From: Proteobacteria bacterium DTSAM18
GTDB lineage: Bacteria; Myxococcota_A; UBA796; GCA-2862545
Direction of reading: 5' to 3'
Assembly (NCBI GenBank): GCA_028767165.1
Contig: JARACJ010000008.1
Span: forward strand, 151,271 to 215,270
Length of the DNA stretch: 64,000 nt
Position 1 is the first letter of the stretch. The number at the start of each line of letters is the position of its first letter. Shown here in pieces: positions 10,100 to 17,460 of this stretch. Below the pieces are notes generated by a model, which worked only from the letters and a program-made list of their open reading frames with translations, had not been told where the DNA came from and did no database searches. The position numbers were made by a program, and so were the translations under genes.

Positions 10100-11923
10100 T
10101 CACTCGACGGTGACGGACTTGGCGAGGTTGCGGGGCTTGTCGATGTCGCGACCGAGTGCGAGACCCGCCTTGTAGGCGATGAGCTGCAGCGGCAGCACCG
10201 TGATGAGCGGGCTGACGTACTCGGCGCAGGCGGGCACCTCGATGGAGATGTCGGCGATGCTCTGCACCAGCTCGTCGCCCTCGGTGTGGATGGCGATGAC
10301 CTTGGCGCCGCGTGCCTGGACCTCCTTGATGTTGGAGATGGCCTTCTCGCGCTGGGAGTCGCGGGGCACGATCACGATGACCGGCGTGCCCTCCTCGAGC
10401 ATGGCGATGGGGCCGTGCTTCATCTCGCCTGCGGGGTAGGCCTCACAGGGCACGTAGGCGATCTCCTTGAGCTTCAGCGCGCCCTCGAGGGCCACCGGGT
10501 AGGAGAAGCCGCGGCCGAGGAACAGCACGTAGCGGGCATCGACGATGGCCTCGACGGCCTCGTCGATGGGGCCGGGACGCTCGAGGTAGTGCGCCACCTT
10601 CGCCGGGATGTCGTGCAGCGACTGCGCGACCTCCTGCCCCTTGTCGTAGGACAGGTCGCGGGTGCGGGCGAGCATCAGCGTGAAGGTGAGCAGCGCGGTG
10701 ATCTGGCTGGTGAACGCCTTGGTGGACGCCACCGCCACCTCGGGACCGGAGTACAGGTAGGTACCGCGGCCGCAGGTGCGGGCGATGGTGGAGCCGACCA
10801 CGTTCACGACACCGACGCAGTCGCCGCCCTTGAGCTGGACCTCCTGGATCGCACCCAGGGTGTCGAGGGTCTCGCCGGACTGGGAGATGGCCACGAACAG
10901 GGCCTCGCGGGGCACGATCGGGTGCCGGTGCCGGAACTCGGACGCGATCTCGGCGCGGGACGGCACGCGGGCGAGGGCCTCGATGGCCATCGAGCCGACC
11001 ATGCCGGCATGGTAGCTGGTGCCACAGCCGAGCATGATGACGCGCTGGATGCCGACGAGATCACGAGGCTGCAGCTCCATGCCGCCGAGGCGGGCGTTGC
11101 CGTCCTCGACCTGGATGCGGCCGAGCTGGCAGCGCTGGATGCTGCGGGGCTGCTCGTGGATCTCCTTGAGCATGAAGTGCGGGAAGCCCTCTTTGTCGGC
11201 CACCTTGTAGTCGGCCTCGAGCATCTCGATGCTCGAGTCGAGGGACCGGCCGTCGAAGCTGTGCACCTGCACGCCATCGCGGGTGAGGATCGCGAGCTCG
11301 CGATCCTTCAGGTAGACGACCCGACGGGTGTGCTCGACGACCGCCTGGGGATCGGAGGCGACGACCGTCTCGCCATCGCCCAGGCCGATGACCAGGGGCG
11401 AGCCGTTGCGGGCCACGAAGAGCTGCTCCGGGTGCTCCTGGAACATCACGGCGATGCCGTAGGTGCCACGCACGCGCTTGACCGCGTAGGAGACCGCCTG
11501 CAGGGGGTCGCCGTCGTACACGGAGCGGATGAGGTGGGCGAAGATCTCGGTGTCCGTCTCGGACTTGAACACCACGCCCTGCTGCTCGAGCTCACGCTTG
11601 AGCTCGCTCATGTTCTCGATGATGCCGTTGTGCACCACGGCGATGCGCGCACGCTCGTCGAGGTGGGGGTGGGCATTGGCCTCGGTGACACCACCGTGGG
11701 TGGCCCAACGGGTGTGTGCAATGCCGATGCAGCCCGCGGGGCCGAGGCGGGTCTTCGCTGCAAGGGACGAGACGCGTCCCACGGCTTTCTGGACCCAGAT
11801 GGCGTCGTCCGTGCGCACTGCGACACCTGCGGAGTCATACCCGCGGTATTCGAGACGGCGCAGGCCCTCTACCAGGATGGGCAACGCAGGCTGGGGTCCG
11901 ACGTAGCCGACAATTCCACACAT
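10100..11923 (-). CDS. glmS: Glutamine--fructose-6-phosphate aminotransferase (isomerizing)
   Basis: A 607-residue cytoplasmic enzyme that makes glucosamine-6-phosphate from fructose-6-phosphate and glutamine, the first step toward UDP-GlcNAc for peptidoglycan and lipopolysaccharide. It begins MCGIVGYVG, exposing Cys2 as the Ntn glutaminase nucleophile. RRLEYRGYDSAGVA and AHTRWATHG follow in the glutaminase domain, and two SIS domains come next (LGCGTSYHAG, AISQSGETLDT, EVAVASTKAFTSQ). It ends in LAKSVTVE, the usual tail. Length is typical. It is transcribed alone, 163 bp downstream of coaD on the same strand. I saw no glmS-ribozyme-like leader. Confidence 0.97.
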   Translation of the reverse strand: MCGIVGYVGPQPALPILVEGLRRLEYRGYDSAGVAVRTDDAIWVQKAVGRVSSLAAKTRLGPAGCIGIAHTRWATHGGVTEANAHPHLDERARIAVVHNGIIENMSELKRELEQQGVVFKSETDTEIFAHLIRSVYDGDPLQAVSYAVKRVRGTYGIAVMFQEHPEQLFVARNGSPLVIGLGDGETVVASDPQAVVEHTRRVVYLKDRELAILTRDGVQVHSFDGRSLDSSIEMLEADYKVADKEGFPHFMLKEIHEQPRSIQRCQLGRIQVEDGNARLGGMELQPRDLVGIQRVIMLGCGTSYHAGMVGSMAIEALARVPSRAEIASEFRHRHPIVPREALFVAISQSGETLDTLGAIQEVQLKGGDCVGVVNVVGSTIARTCGRGTYLYSGPEVAVASTKAFTSQITALLTFTLMLARTRDLSYDKGQEVAQSLHDIPAKVAHYLERPGPIDEAVEAIVDARYVLFLGRGFSYPVALEGALKLKEIAYVPCEAYPAGEMKHGPIAMLEEGTPVIVIVPRDSQREKAISNIKEVQARGAKVIAIHTEGDELVQSIADISIEVPACAEYVSPLITVLPLQLIAYKAGLALGRDIDKPRNLAKSVTVE

Positions 11924-12086
11924 TGGCGTCCTCCGATCGATGTGCGGAGTGTCCTACCGCATCCCGCACCACTTGGGAATCGTTCGGCCCCTTCCCTTCC
12001 CGTTCACCACGAATTCCCGCGATTACGGGCTGTGGCGAATGGTTCGGCCAGGCGGGGGTACGACACCACCTGGGGGCGTGCAGCGC

Positions 12087-12566
12087 TCAGGTACGCTGGA
12101 ACCGGGCCTGCAGGGCGTCGGCCACGAGCGGCGGCACGTAACGGGACACGTCCCCCCCGTGCATCGCGATCTCCTTGACCAACGACGAGCTTACGTAGAT
12201 GTACTCAGCGTCCGAGAGCAGGAACAAGGTCTCGATGCCACCGATGTCACGGTTGGCGAGACCGTTGCGCAGCTCGGGCTCGAAGTCGCTGATCGCCCGC
12301 AGGCCGCGCAGGATCACCTGCGCCCCGAGCTCCCTGGCCGTGTCGACCAGCAGGCCGTCGAAGAAGACGAACCGGGCATTGGGGATGTCGGCACAGGCCT
12401 GCTGGAGCAGGTCGCGACGCTCCTCCGCGGAGAACAGGTACTTCTTGGCCGGGTTGTTGCCCACGGCGACGATCAGCTCGTCGAACAGCACCGCACCACG
12501 ACGGATGAGGTTCAGGTGACCGAGGGTGAACGGGTCGAAGGACCCGGCGTAGATGGCTGACCGCAT
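12087..12566 (-). CDS. coaD: Phosphopantetheine adenylyltransferase
   Basis: A 159-residue enzyme of coenzyme A synthesis that transfers AMP from ATP to 4'-phosphopantetheine. It shows the nucleotidyltransferase motif YAGSFDPFTLGHLNLI near the N-terminus, KYLFSAEER in the middle, and VSSSLVKEI, matching the family's ISSTxVR motif. The start at ATG 12566 (MRSAIYAGSF) matches family N-termini better than the upstream in-frame start. It is the last gene of a minus-strand run that begins with mutY, 30 bp after the preceding gene. Confidence 0.95.
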   Translation of the reverse strand: MRSAIYAGSFDPFTLGHLNLIRRGAVLFDELIVAVGNNPAKKYLFSAEERRDLLQQACADIPNARFVFFDGLLVDTARELGAQVILRGLRAISDFEPELRNGLANRDIGGIETLFLLSDAEYIYVSSSLVKEIAMHGGDVSRYVPPLVADALQARFQRT

Positions 12567-12596
12567 GCATGGCTCCGAGCGTGTACTCGGGGCCAC

Positions 12597-13127
12597 CTAT
12601 CCAGCAGGGGTGTCCGTGTCGCTTTCTTCGAATTGCACGGAGACCGGCGGACGCCAGTTGTAGTCGATCGACGCGGGGGCTCGCTGGCTGCGTTCATCGG
12701 CGGTGGGTGCAGCCTGCTCGGGCACCAGGGGCACGAGGATGGCCCGCAGATCGCTGCGCAGATCGGGATCGGCCCACATGATGCCCGACAGGGTGTGCAC
12801 CGAGGCCGACAGCAGGATGGCTGCAGCCATCATGAACATGAGCCGGGCACCGGGGATCTCGGAGGGCTGCAGCGTGAAGGAGGTGGCCTGCTGATCCTGG
12901 AAGACCACCTGCACGTCGCCGAGGTCGAAGCGGAGGCCTCCTGCTGCGGGGAGCTCGCGGCCACCGATGGTCCACAGTCCGAGCTGCTCGCGCACGAGGA
13001 GCGTGGAGCCCGTCCAGGTGAGGGCGGATCCGGGGAGATCACCGAAGACCTGGCCATCCTTCAAGGTGAGGGTGGCTTCTTCGATGACGGTGCCGTCTCG
13101 GCTGACGATGGCGTGGACCCGGCGCAG
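12597..13127 (-). CDS. FHA-like single-pass membrane protein, probable CTG start
   Basis: About 176 residues. An N-terminal beta-rich domain of about 100 residues (FHA-like or similar) is followed by one membrane helix (ARLMFMMAAAILLSASVHTL) and a Pro/Gln-rich tail ending ESDTDTPAG. The best start is an unusual CTG at 13127: GGAGGAG sits five bases upstream, the previous gene stops two bases away, and translation from there begins LRRVHAIVSRDGTVIEE. That matches the N-terminus of the neighbouring 13130-14650 protein (RSSRLIVRIALRGETVVDL), so the two look like paralogous domains. A TTG at 13064 is the fallback. Function unknown; it is possibly part of an envelope machine with its neighbour. 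Confidence 0.65.
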   Translation of the reverse strand: MRRVHAIVSRDGTVIEEATLTLKDGQVFGDLPGSALTWTGSTLLVREQLGLWTIGGRELPAAGGLRFDLGDVQVVFQDQQATSFTLQPSEIPGARLMFMMAAAILLSASVHTLSGIMWADPDLRSDLRAILVPLVPEQAAPTADERSQRAPASIDYNWRPPVSVQFEESDTDTPAG

Positions 13128-13139
13128 GGCTACTCCTCC
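13128..13139 (-). promoter_or_regulatory. Strong Shine-Dalgarno supporting a CTG start
   Basis: On the minus strand GGAGGAG (13139-13133) overlaps the last codons and stop of the upstream gene and is followed after five bases by CTG at 13127. No ATG, GTG or TTG lies in frame at a suitable distance, so this site decides the start of the 12597-13127 gene. Confidence 0.55.
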
Positions 13140-14650
13140 AGGGGGGAATCCTCTCCATAGTATCTACGGAGTAATTCGTGGAAACGTGAGTCTTGCCGCA
13201 GTTCGGAAAGAAACGGATCGAGGCGGATGTCCTGGCGGAACTCCACCTGGTGGAAGACGTCGAGCCACTGGTAGTGCTTGAGCGCCCGCTCCATGTGCAA
13301 GAGTGCCTTGTCGATGTTCCCCTGTCCAGCATGGATCTTCGCGATGTGCAGGTTGCTGTAGGGTTCGTCGGGCTCGGCGGCGAGTACCGGCTCCATCAGC
13401 TGCATCGCCTCGTCGAAGCGTCCCTGGTGGGCCACGTTCAGGGCGAGGTTGATGATCACCGTGCCGCTGAAGGGGTCGAGGGCGAGCGCGAGGCGATACA
13501 GCGCCTCCTCCCGAGCGTAGGATGCACGCCGTTTGAAGATGAGCGCCTTGTTGTTGTAGTAGTTGCCCACCTGCGGGCGTAGCTTGATGAGCTTGTTGTA
13601 GGTCTTCAGGGCGCCGTCGTAGTCGCGCTCGAGGTACTGGTAGTAGGCCAGCATCTGCAGCACCCGGATGTCGTCCGGGTCGACCGTCAGCTCCTCCTTG
13701 GAGCGTTCGACCATGTAGCGCACGAGGTCGGCGTCCTTGTCCTCCTCGAGGCCGGCGTCGATCCAGTCCTGCAGGCCCGCCCCCACCTGCTTCTCCGTCG
13801 GGGCGTCCTCGTCGTCGGGGTCGTCGCCCTTGGAGGAGGTCTCCGCCGCCTTCGCGATCTCGCGGGGCACGGGCTCGGGCTTGGAGGCGGGCGCCTCCTC
13901 CACCACGAACGGCTGCTCCGACGGCTGCGCCTCCTCCTTGTCGGACCTGCGCTCCGGATCCTTGCGGCGCACCTTCTCCCTCTTCGTGCCGCCACCGCCG
14001 GTGAGGGCCTCGTCGGTCTTCTCCCCCGCCGGCAGGAAGACGTCCTGCTTCTCCTTGGCGATCACCGTGGGCTGCGCCACGGGCTCGTCGACGCCGATGT
14101 CGGACTGCTCCGCATCGCTGGCCTCGTCGGAGACGGTGGCGTCGAGCAGGCGCACCATGAACTCGTCGGCACGGATCTCCGCCGGAGGGGGCTTGGAGGC
14201 CAGGCAGCCGAGGCGGCCCAGGGTGGCCTCGGGAGCGCCCACGAGCCCGGCGGCCTCACACCGCAGCTGCCAGGCGAGGCCGGCCTGGCTGACGGAGAGC
14301 AGGCCCGCCATTACGATCATCAACAGGGACAGGTTGGCGGTCTGCAGCAGGATCGAGGGCTCGGCGAGCTGAAGCTCGGTCACCATGTGCAGGCTCACCA
14401 CCACGTGCCCGGCGGACAGCTCGGCCCGCTCGCCCGCCCGCAGCGTCAGCGCTTCGCCACCCCCATGCACCACCCGAACCTCGCCGGGGCCGGTCCAGGC
14501 CACTTCGAGCAGGTGGGGCGCGGCATCGGGCGCGGGCATCACGACGTCGCCTTCCGGACCCACCTGCAGCGGCTGACCCTGGGGCAGGGACAGATCCACC
14601 ACCGTCTCGCCCCGCAAGGCGATGCGTACGATGAGCCGGCTGCTTCTCAC
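13130..14650 (-). CDS. Membrane protein with FHA-like N-terminus and C-terminal TPR repeats
   Basis: A 506-residue protein. The N-terminal beta-rich domain (about 1-105) resembles that of the downstream gene product. One membrane helix follows at about 115-135 (SLLMIVMAGLLSVSQAGLAW), then a long acidic/lysine-rich linker (about 180-300). Four or so TPR motifs run from about 330 to 480 (ILQ/YYQYLERDYDGALKTY, NNKALIFKRRASYAREEALY, NLALNVAHQGRFDEAMQL). The GTG start at 14650 overlaps the cinA stop by 4 bp (GTGA). A role in a cell-envelope assembly is inferred only from topology. Myxobacterial motility and secretion proteins share this layout, but I cannot name a family. Confidence 0.75.
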   Translation of the reverse strand: MRSSRLIVRIALRGETVVDLSLPQGQPLQVGPEGDVVMPAPDAAPHLLEVAWTGPGEVRVVHGGGEALTLRAGERAELSAGHVVVSLHMVTELQLAEPSILLQTANLSLLMIVMAGLLSVSQAGLAWQLRCEAAGLVGAPEATLGRLGCLASKPPPAEIRADEFMVRLLDATVSDEASDAEQSDIGVDEPVAQPTVIAKEKQDVFLPAGEKTDEALTGGGGTKREKVRRKDPERRSDKEEAQPSEQPFVVEEAPASKPEPVPREIAKAAETSSKGDDPDDEDAPTEKQVGAGLQDWIDAGLEEDKDADLVRYMVERSKEELTVDPDDIRVLQMLAYYQYLERDYDGALKTYNKLIKLRPQVGNYYNNKALIFKRRASYAREEALYRLALALDPFSGTVIINLALNVAHQGRFDEAMQLMEPVLAAEPDEPYSNLHIAKIHAGQGNIDKALLHMERALKHYQWLDVFHQVEFRQDIRLDPFLSELRQDSRFHELLRRYYGEDSPLEE

Positions 14651-15375
14651 GTGACCTCGTCCTCCTCCCAGTGGATGGCCTGCACGACCACCTGCAGCTC
14701 CGCGCGGACGGCGGCGACCCGCTCGGGGTCCGAACCCTGGGCCGTGACGATCAGCCGGTGCCCCTCCGCGAACGGACGGGGGTACGAGCCGATCTTGACG
14801 TCGGGGAACCGTGCCTGGAGCTCCGCGAGGGCGGAAGCCACCTCGTGCTCGAGGGCCAGGCTGTAGACACGCACGGTGTGCCATGCCGTCCCCCCGAGCT
14901 CCGGCGCGAGGGTGCTCCACTTCTTCCGCACCAGCTGGGGGATGCCGGGGAGCATGAACACCCGATCGGACAGGATGACCGGATAGGCGTTGCCGTCGGA
15001 GCCCACCAGCCGGGAGCCCTCGGGCACCTTGGCCATGCGCTCGGTGGTGGCATCGAGGGTCATGCCGTAGGTCTTCAGCAGGGCGGCCAGCGACGGATGG
15101 AGCACCAGGGGCACGCCCAGGGCCCGGGCCACGCCCTCGAAGGTCACGTCGTCGTGGGTGGGGCCCACGCCGCCGGTGGTGATCACCCAGTCGCTGCGGA
15201 GCATGCCGCGGCGGACCTCGTCGGCGATCACGTCGAGATCGTCGGCGATGATGGCCAGGTGATCGAGCGTGACGCCCTCACGACGCAGGGCGTCGACCAG
15301 GAAGGGCCCGTTCTCGTCGCGGAACTTCCCCGACAGGATCTCGTCGCCGATGATGATGACCGTGGCCGAGCGCAT
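14647..15375 (-). CDS. CinA/MoaB-type molybdopterin-binding domain protein
   Basis: A 242-residue protein corresponding to the N-terminal MPT-binding (COG1058) half of CinA. It shows IIIGDEILSGKFRDEN, then DWVITTGGVGPTHDDVT, the hallmark of this fold, and FMLPGIPQLVRKKW. It lacks the C-terminal nicotinamide-nucleotide amidase domain of full CinA. CinA-like proteins of this length are linked to nucleotide pyrophosphate hydrolysis, so a housekeeping role in nucleotide repair is possible. The ATG at 15375 (MRSATVIIIGDE) fits family N-termini. It lies 22 bp after mutY and overlaps the next gene by 4 bp. Confidence 0.88.
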   Translation of the reverse strand: MRSATVIIIGDEILSGKFRDENGPFLVDALRREGVTLDHLAIIADDLDVIADEVRRGMLRSDWVITTGGVGPTHDDVTFEGVARALGVPLVLHPSLAALLKTYGMTLDATTERMAKVPEGSRLVGSDGNAYPVILSDRVFMLPGIPQLVRKKWSTLAPELGGTAWHTVRVYSLALEHEVASALAELQARFPDVKIGSYPRPFAEGHRLIVTAQGSDPERVAAVRAELQVVVQAIHWEEDEVT

Positions 15376-15397
15376 GGGACTCCCTTCGAGGCGACCG

Positions 15398-16501
15398 TCA
15401 GGTGGTGGCAGGTGCCGCCGCCACCCACAGCGGAGGGGCTTCATCGGTCAGATGTAGCACCTTCTCCGCCAATCGGGACAGCCCGAGATCTTTCGTGGCA
15501 CCATGGTATCCCTGTTCGACGTAGCCTTCGGCGGATGGAGGCCGACGCGTCGGCTGTACGGTGACCTCGAAGACCTGCACGCGCAGATCCCGGTGGGTGA
15601 GCTGGTGCCGGACCTCCCCCACCCTGCGGCCCACCTCGATCCGTCGGCCCAGACGCTCCCGGAACACACGGCGAAGGGCGTCTTCGGGTGACTCCCCCTG
15701 CGAGACAGGCTCACAGGGCGGCTCCCACAGGCCGCCGAACAGGCCGGGCGCCCGGCGAGCCAGGAACACCACGTCGTCATCGCGACAGACGCCGGCCACC
15801 ATGGGCGTGAGCACCGGCTTGCGGCGGGCGGGCAGCGCGGGAAGGCTCGACGGGTCCTCCATGCGGGCGGCGTCGCAGTGCTCCGACCAGGGGCAGGCGC
15901 CGCAGGAGGGGTTGCGGGGTGAGCAGGCCGTGGCACCGAGCTCCATGAGGGCCTGGGTGACATCGCCGGCCACGCCCGGACCGGTGAGTTCCAGGGCGCG
16001 GGCCTCGAGCCACCGCTTGCCGGCCGCGCGCCGGGGGTTGTCGGCATACCCGTGCAGCCGGGTGAGCACCCGCTCCACGTTGCCGTCCACCGCCGCCACG
16101 GGCTCTCCGAAGGCGATCGAGGCGATGGCACCGGCGGTGTAGGGACCGATGCCGGGCAGCTCCAGCAGCTCCGCCTTCGTGGACGGGATGCCGCCGCGCG
16201 CCGCGGCCTCCTTGGCCGCCGCGTGCAGGTTGCGGGCCCGGCGGTAGTACCCCAGGCCGGCCCAGGCGCTCATCACCTGCTCCTCGGGCGCGGCCGCGAA
16301 GTCCTGGACGGTGGGCCAGCGCTCCAGGAAGCGATCGTAGTAGGGCAACACGGTGGCGATGCGGGTCTGCTGGCACATCAGCTCCGACAGCATCACGTGC
16401 CAGGGCTGCGGATCCTCTCGCCAGGGCAGCTTGCGTCGATGGGCGTGGTACCACTGCAACAGGGAGGCCTGCAGGGCCTCGGGAAGCTTGGTCGTCGTCA
16501 T
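15398..16501 (-). CDS. mutY: A/G-specific adenine DNA glycosylase
   Basis: A 367-residue base-excision repair enzyme that removes adenine mispaired with 8-oxoguanine. The helix-hairpin-helix LPGIGPYTAGAIASIAFG and catalytic Asp in VDGNVERV are intact. The [4Fe-4S] ligands follow the Cys-x6-Cys-x2-Cys-x5-Cys pattern (CSPRNPSCGACPWSEHC). A C-terminal NUDIX-like MutT domain (from about 230, GLWEPPCEPV) recognises 8-oxoG. It starts at ATG 16501, divergent from rnz with 44 bp between, and probably leads an operon through cinA-like to coaD. Confidence 0.95.
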   Translation of the reverse strand: MTTTKLPEALQASLLQWYHAHRRKLPWREDPQPWHVMLSELMCQQTRIATVLPYYDRFLERWPTVQDFAAAPEEQVMSAWAGLGYYRRARNLHAAAKEAAARGGIPSTKAELLELPGIGPYTAGAIASIAFGEPVAAVDGNVERVLTRLHGYADNPRRAAGKRWLEARALELTGPGVAGDVTQALMELGATACSPRNPSCGACPWSEHCDAARMEDPSSLPALPARRKPVLTPMVAGVCRDDDVVFLARRAPGLFGGLWEPPCEPVSQGESPEDALRRVFRERLGRRIEVGRRVGEVRHQLTHRDLRVQVFEVTVQPTRRPPSAEGYVEQGYHGATKDLGLSRLAEKVLHLTDEAPPLWVAAAPATT

Positions 16502-16545
16502 GGCGGCATGCTATCCCGACCGGGCCCCGCCCGCTGGGAGAACCC

Positions 16546-17460
16546 ATGTCCGTCCGCGAGCTCGTCATACTCGGCAGCTCCAGCCAGGTGCCCACTCGCT
16601 ACCGCAACCACAACGGCTACATGCTGCTGTGGGACGGCATGGGCGTGCTGTTCGATCCGGGCGAAGGAACCCAGCGACAGATGCTGCACGCGGGCGTGCG
16701 CAGCCACCAGATCCACGCGATCTGCGTCACCCACTTCCACGGCGACCACTGCCTCGGCCTGCCGGGCATCCTGCAGCGCCTGAGCCTCGACGCGGTGCCC
16801 CACCCCATCCAGGTGTTCTACCCGGAGTCCGGCCAGAAGTACTTCGAGCGGCTCCGCTACAGCACCGTGTACCTGGAGCAGGCCGAGATCATCCCCCGGC
16901 CCATGCCGCTGGTGGGTGGCACCGGTAGGATCGGTCCCCTCACCCTCACGTCGCTGCCCCTGCGCCACCGCACGCCCGCCATCGGCTACCGGCTCGAGGA
17001 GCCCTCCCGCCTGAAGGTCGACGGCGCCAAGGCCCGTGCACTGGGCGTCGACGGCCCCGACGTGGGCAAGCTGCTCTCCGAGGGCTCCGTGAACGTCGAC
17101 GGCCGCATCGTCATGCGCGACGAGGTCGCCACCGAGGTGCCCGGGCAGTCCGTCTCCTTCATCATGGACACCTCCCCCTGCCCGTCGGTCACCGAGCTGT
17201 CCCGCAAGGTCGACATGATGATCTGCGAGTCCACCTACCAGTCCGAGCTCACCCTCGAGGCCCACCAGCGGGGCCACATGACCTCCGAGGACGCCGGCAA
17301 GGCCGCTGCGGAGGCCGGTGCACGCCGCCTCGTGCTCACCCACTTCTCCCAGCGCTACACCACCTCCGAGGGCTTCCTGAACGAGGCCCAGGCCTTCCAC
17401 CCGGACGTCACCTGCGCCGAGGATCTGCTCCGCATCCCCCTGAAGCGGAAGCGGGCGTGA
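16546..17460 (+). CDS. rnz: Ribonuclease Z (tRNA 3' endonuclease)
   Basis: A 304-residue metallo-beta-lactamase-fold endonuclease that cleaves tRNA precursors 3' of the discriminator base. It has the zinc motif THFHGDHCLGLPG at about 63-75, then the GT-rich PxKxLxxG-like region (DVGKLLSEG), SFIMDTSPCPS, EST (ICESTY) and LTHFSQRY, all in family order. Length is typical of the short bacterial form. It starts ATG 16546 and overlaps the following helicase gene by 4 bp. Confidence 0.93.
   Translation: MSVRELVILGSSSQVPTRYRNHNGYMLLWDGMGVLFDPGEGTQRQMLHAGVRSHQIHAICVTHFHGDHCLGLPGILQRLSLDAVPHPIQVFYPESGQKYFERLRYSTVYLEQAEIIPRPMPLVGGTGRIGPLTLTSLPLRHRTPAIGYRLEEPSRLKVDGAKARALGVDGPDVGKLLSEGSVNVDGRIVMRDEVATEVPGQSVSFIMDTSPCPSVTELSRKVDMMICESTYQSELTLEAHQRGHMTSEDAGKAAAEAGARRLVLTHFSQRYTTSEGFLNEAQAFHPDVTCAEDLLRIPLKRKRA

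Noticed and set aside
8874..10175. 433-codon frame overlapping the 8848 gene in another plus frame
   Set aside because: Arg/Pro-rich and crossing into the glmS 3' end and the terminator; the 8848 frame has balanced composition and correct spacing.
12597..13064. TTG start for the small FHA-like membrane protein
   Set aside because: It lacks a good Shine-Dalgarno and truncates a domain shared with the neighbour; the CTG at 13127 has both supports.
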